Shown one piece after another: positions 39,828-42,418 of a stretch of 42,418 nt of DNA. The position numbers were made by a program, and so were the translations under genes. Each line of letters opens with the position of its first letter. Positions within the stretch are counted from its first letter, which is position 1. This DNA is from Chloracidobacterium sp. UBA3360 (GTDB taxonomy: Bacteria; Acidobacteriota; Blastocatellia; Pyrinomonadales; Pyrinomonadaceae): NCBI GenBank assembly GCA_002360555.1, contig DEQS01000105.1:46687-89104 (forward strand), read 5' to 3'. The notes under the pieces were generated by a model. The model had not been told where the DNA came from, ran no database searches, and worked only from the letters and a program-made list of their open reading frames with translations.

Positions 39828-41144
39828 ATGTCGCGAAAGTTTTATTTTTCATTTCTTGTGGCCACCGCCGTATTTATGGCCGGTCATTTGGTGATTTTTG
39901 CCCAGACCGCTCCGGTAGGCGGCTCGGTCGAAGTTAAAAAGGCCGACGGAACTCAAGAACCAGTGGCCGGTGCTCTAATAGAGGTTTATCGAACCGATAT
40001 CAAAGCGGGTTTTCCGTCAGCGAAGACGGATACAAAAGGCCAATTCCGATTTGCTGGGATGCCATACGCCGGTGTGTTTACATTTGCTGTAAGCGCTCCC
40101 AACTGTGCTCCGATGATCTTTCCCAACGTAAGAGCGGGCCAGGAAAAGTTACTCATAGTCCTGACTCCTGGCGACGGCAAAAAATTTAGTGAATCAGATG
40201 CGCGAAGCATTAAAGCGGTAAAGACCGGTGAAGAAGGTCCGCGGGAGCCGACTGAGGAAGAAAAGAAAGCCAAGTCAGACTTTGATAAGAAGGCCGCTGA
40301 GATCGAGGCTAAGAATGCAAAAGCCTCGAAAACCAATGAGATCATAACAGCGGCGGCAAAAGAGGCAAAAGACGCCTTTGATGCTAAGAATTATGACCTT
40401 GCCATCACAAAATACGAAGAAGGTATTGCGGCTGACCCTGAGTTTGTAGGAAGTGCACCTGTTTTCAACAATAACCGCTCGATATCGCTTAGGATCAGAG
40501 CGGTTGATGTGCGCAATAAGGCGATAAAGCTGACCGACGCCACCGAAAAACTTGCCGGCCTGGAAAAAGCAAAGAAAGATCTGGCGGATTCTGCAACTGG
40601 TTTCTTAAAATCCTGGAATATTCTTAAAAATGCTCCCGTGGCGGATATCGTTGACAAGGTAAATTACGAAGCAACAAAGACTGCCGCGTTAGTTGGTGCA
40701 CAAGAAACATTTCGAATGGCGGTACTTACCGAACAGGTCGATCCAACGGTCATCGAAGCGGCCAAGGTCCTGACCCCCGCATACGTCGCGGCCGAAGCGG
40801 ACGCAACAAAAAAGGCGACAGCAAATTTGTTGTTTGCCGATCTGTACCGCGTCGCAGGCGATTCTGAAAATGCCATCGCATCTTACAAGGCGATCCTTGA
40901 AACTTCGCCGGAAAATGTTGACGCACTTGTCGGCCTAGGCCTGAGCCTGGTCAACTATGGCTACATTAAGGATGACAAAGTGATGCTCCAAGAAGCCGCA
41001 AATTATCTGCAAAAATTTGTTAGCTTAGCCCCCGATTCGCATAAATTCAAGGCTAATGCCGCTGAGGCGATCACGACGCTAAAAACACTTTCCAATGTTG
41101 CACCGCAAAAAGTAACCACCGGCGGCGGCAAGAAAAGGCCGTAA
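39828..41144 (+). CDS. Secreted carboxypeptidase-regulatory-like/TPR protein
   Basis: I choose the ATG at 39828, five bases after ggagga, since it begins a signal peptide (F-Y-F-S-F-L-V-A-T-A-V-F-M-A-G-H-L-V-I-F-A); the frame opens 18 codons earlier. The 438-aa product has a carboxypeptidase regulatory-like beta-sandwich (about 30-115; G-A-L-I-E-V-Y-R-T-D, T-K-G-Q-F-R-F-A-G-M-P). A charged Lys/Glu-rich coil (about 130-190) and TPR-like helices follow (A-K-N-Y-D-L-A-I-T-K-Y-E-E-G-I-A-A-D-P and a later pair near 350-400). It is probably a periplasmic or surface scaffold. Function unknown. Confidence 0.82.
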   Translation: MSRKFYFSFLVATAVFMAGHLVIFAQTAPVGGSVEVKKADGTQEPVAGALIEVYRTDIKAGFPSAKTDTKGQFRFAGMPYAGVFTFAVSAPNCAPMIFPNVRAGQEKLLIVLTPGDGKKFSESDARSIKAVKTGEEGPREPTEEEKKAKSDFDKKAAEIEAKNAKASKTNEIITAAAKEAKDAFDAKNYDLAITKYEEGIAADPEFVGSAPVFNNNRSISLRIRAVDVRNKAIKLTDATEKLAGLEKAKKDLADSATGFLKSWNILKNAPVADIVDKVNYEATKTAALVGAQETFRMAVLTEQVDPTVIEAAKVLTPAYVAAEADATKKATANLLFADLYRVAGDSENAIASYKAILETSPENVDALVGLGLSLVNYGYIKDDKVMLQEAANYLQKFVSLAPDSHKFKANAAEAITTLKTLSNVAPQKVTTGGGKKRP

Positions 41145-41168
41145 GCTTATCTCAAATGACATTTTTGA

Positions 41169-41200
41169 GCCGTGCCTGTTAAAATGGGCACGGCTTTTTT
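41169..41200 (+). terminator. Rho-independent terminator abutting the GNAT start
   Basis: 8-bp GC-rich stem gccgtgcc/ggcacggc (41169-41176 with 41187-41194), a 10-nt loop and six T's (41195-41200). The GNAT ATG begins at the next base. Confidence 0.88.
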
Positions 41201-41677
41201 ATGTCTATTGCTATCCGAAATATTAACGAAAATGATCTATCTGCAGTCGCCGATCTGATGCGTAGCTTTGCCGAGTATGAAAACCTGTCCGAATATTGCA
41301 CCGTGACGATGGAGCGATTGTATCGTGCGATGTTTAGCGACGAGGGTTTTGTCGAGGGGCTGATCGCTTTTGACGACGAAACGCCTATAGCTTACGCCCT
41401 CTTTTATCCAAATTTCTCTAGCTTTCGCGGCGAGATGGGGCTATATCTCGAAGATATTTATGTTCTAGCAGACTATCGACGACATCAACTCGGGCTGCAA
41501 TTGCTGCGAAAGATTGCATCGATCGCAAAAGAACGTGGCCTGGAACGTATCGATTTTCAAGTGCTCGATTGGAACACGCCGGCTGTTAACTTTTATCTAA
41601 AACACGGAGCTGAGCAAAACGACGGCGAGAGCCATTTCAAATTTGCCGGCGATGCCTTTGCCCGTCTAGCATCCTGA
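41201..41677 (+). CDS. GNAT family N-acetyltransferase
   Basis: A 158-aa GCN5-related acetyltransferase. It has the N-terminal strand I-A-I-R-N-I-N-E-N-D-L, the central L-E-D-I-Y-V-L strand, the acetyl-CoA loop with Y-R-R-H-Q-L-G-L-Q-L-L (a variant of R/Q-x-x-G-x-G/A) and the tail N-T-P-A-V-N-F-Y-L-K-H-G-A. It looks most like the diamine/spermidine acetyltransferase-like group, but the substrate is unknown. The ATG directly follows the T-run of a terminator and lacks an SD, so expression must be leaderless, by readthrough or from a later start. Confidence 0.88.
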   Translation: MSIAIRNINENDLSAVADLMRSFAEYENLSEYCTVTMERLYRAMFSDEGFVEGLIAFDDETPIAYALFYPNFSSFRGEMGLYLEDIYVLADYRRHQLGLQLLRKIASIAKERGLERIDFQVLDWNTPAVNFYLKHGAEQNDGESHFKFAGDAFARLAS

Positions 41678-41780
41678 CCTTTTCGATCATCCGCTCATAA
41701 TTTTGTCACAACACCGCCGCTTGCGGTGTATTTCTCATGTAAAGCACATCCTAAGCAAGTTTTTCTGGAGGTTTTTTGTA

Positions 41781-42418
41781 ATGAGAAGTAGTTTGGCGAG
41801 AGCCGCCCTGACCCTTTCGGGCCTATTATTTATTATCATCGTGATCGGCAATGTGGTGATAGTTGCCCAAGAAATCGTCACCGGCACGTGGAAAGCCGAT
41901 GTCCGGAGTGAAAAAGGCAACAAAGAAACACCCGACAAGATCCATCTTTCGTTTACCCGCCGCACTGAGAACGGCAAAAATCAAAATGGTTCGAGCTTTG
42001 CCTACAGCGACCTTCAGGGATTGACCCGTGAACAGGCGATGCAGGACGGCAAAGTAAATTTCAGGCTTGTTCGCGAAGCCGGCATCATCGATTGCGAAGG
42101 CACGTTTGCGGGCGGCAAAGGTTCGGGTACATTTCGGTTCACACCGGATCAGTCGTTCGTTAATGCGATGCGAGCCAAGGGGTTTGACTTTGAAAAAGAA
42201 ACACGCAAACACGATGACGACGATGTGTCGAACCGTCTGATGGCCGCGGCGTTTCTTAACGTAACGACCGCTCTCGCAGACGATCTGCTGTCAGCAAATT
42301 TTGGCAAGCTCGACGTTGACGACCTTTTCAAAGCCGCGATCTTTAAGGTCGATTCCAAATTTATGGTCGAGATGAAAAACTCAGGCTTTCCGGATCTGAA
42401 GTTCGAAGATCTGGTCAA
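41781..42418 (+). CDS. Secreted or anchored protein with BlaR/M56-type C-terminal repeats (3' truncated by window end)
   Basis: An ORF open to the end of the window (212 codons seen), starting at ATG 41781, nine bases after ggagg. An N-terminal hydrophobic segment (L-F-I-I-I-V-I-G-N-V-V-I-V-A) is a signal or anchor. A beta-rich domain follows (about 30-125; G-T-W-K-A-D-V-R-S and G-T-F-A-G-G-K-G-S-G-T-F-R-F). Next come helical repeats with D-D-L-F-K-A-A-I-F-K-V-D and F-M-V-E-M-K-N-S-G-F-P-D-L, like the 'x-x-L-x-x-x-G-Y-x-x-L-x-x-x-D-L-V' units after acidobacterial M56 peptidases. No peptidase domain is present in the seen part. Confidence 0.75.
   Translation, partial: MRSSLARAALTLSGLLFIIIVIGNVVIVAQEIVTGTWKADVRSEKGNKETPDKIHLSFTRRTENGKNQNGSSFAYSDLQGLTREQAMQDGKVNFRLVREAGIIDCEGTFAGGKGSGTFRFTPDQSFVNAMRAKGFDFEKETRKHDDDDVSNRLMAAAFLNVTTALADDLLSANFGKLDVDDLFKAAIFKVDSKFMVEMKNSGFPDLKFEDLV

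Overview
The window looks like a chromosomal segment of an acidobacterium, most likely class Blastocatellia. This is an inference. It rests on an 'Acidobacterial VWFA-related' (TIGR03436-type) protein, a Ser/Thr kinase and a sensor fused to PD40/TolB propellers, five paralogues with one shared N-terminal CxxC zinc-ribbon plus one TM helix, and a partial gene with the C-terminal repeats seen in acidobacterial M56/BlaR-like proteins. No rRNA, tRNA or CRISPR array was seen.

Layout. (1) 1-884: a REP-associated tyrosine transposase (RAYT) bracketed by REP palindromes, next to a 168-bp internally deleted, MITE-like copy of the same element. (2) 886-4208, minus strand: trmFO, a 45-aa membrane protein, a TauE/SafE exporter and a VWA protein; the first three are coupled by overlapping or abutting codons. 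(3) 4321-10331: a prophage-derived head module on the minus strand (holin-like protein, TerL, portal, scaffold-like protein, P22-type coat protein, possible connector). It ends at a strong terminator and has no tail genes or integrase in the window. A plus-strand membrane ORF and a divergent small HTH-like gene accompany it. (4) 10395-15283: a zinc-ribbon/TM/TolB-N/TPR sensor, a DUF1569 (DinB-like) protein, a secreted lytic transglycosylase and a PRC/MgtE-N/CBS protein without the channel. (5) 22521 down to 15285, minus strand: kinase-PD40, secreted BON protein, zinc-ribbon TPR protein and zinc-ribbon PD40 protein with very short gaps, probably one operon. (6) 22760-26137: a large secreted Asp-box/sortilin-like propeller protein, with a bidirectional terminator. 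(7) 29735 down to 26235: two more zinc-ribbon TPR paralogues in tandem. (8) 29952-35209: two secreted thioredoxin-fold proteins, a DinB protein, purL and hemW. (9) 35206-42418: a 5'-nucleotidase coupled to tryptophan 2,3-dioxygenase, a cold-shock gene with a long leader, a coiled-coil protein, serC, a secreted carboxypeptidase-regulatory/TPR protein, a GNAT gene starting on a terminator, and a truncated M56-like C-terminal-repeat gene.

The most unusual feature is how many palindromic or dispersed repeats sit in frame inside genes. Two copies of the RAYT-linked REP each encode the same nonapeptide in the phage portal gene. A different palindrome lies in the scaffold gene. Several palindromes lie in the cytoplasmic linkers of the zinc-ribbon sensors. 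Repeat-derived inserts are also seen in purL and hemW and at the C-terminus of trmFO. This resembles the Rickettsia palindromic elements in principle, with a plausible mobilising enzyme (the RAYT) in the same window. All functional statements come from reading motifs by eye; no database search was run.
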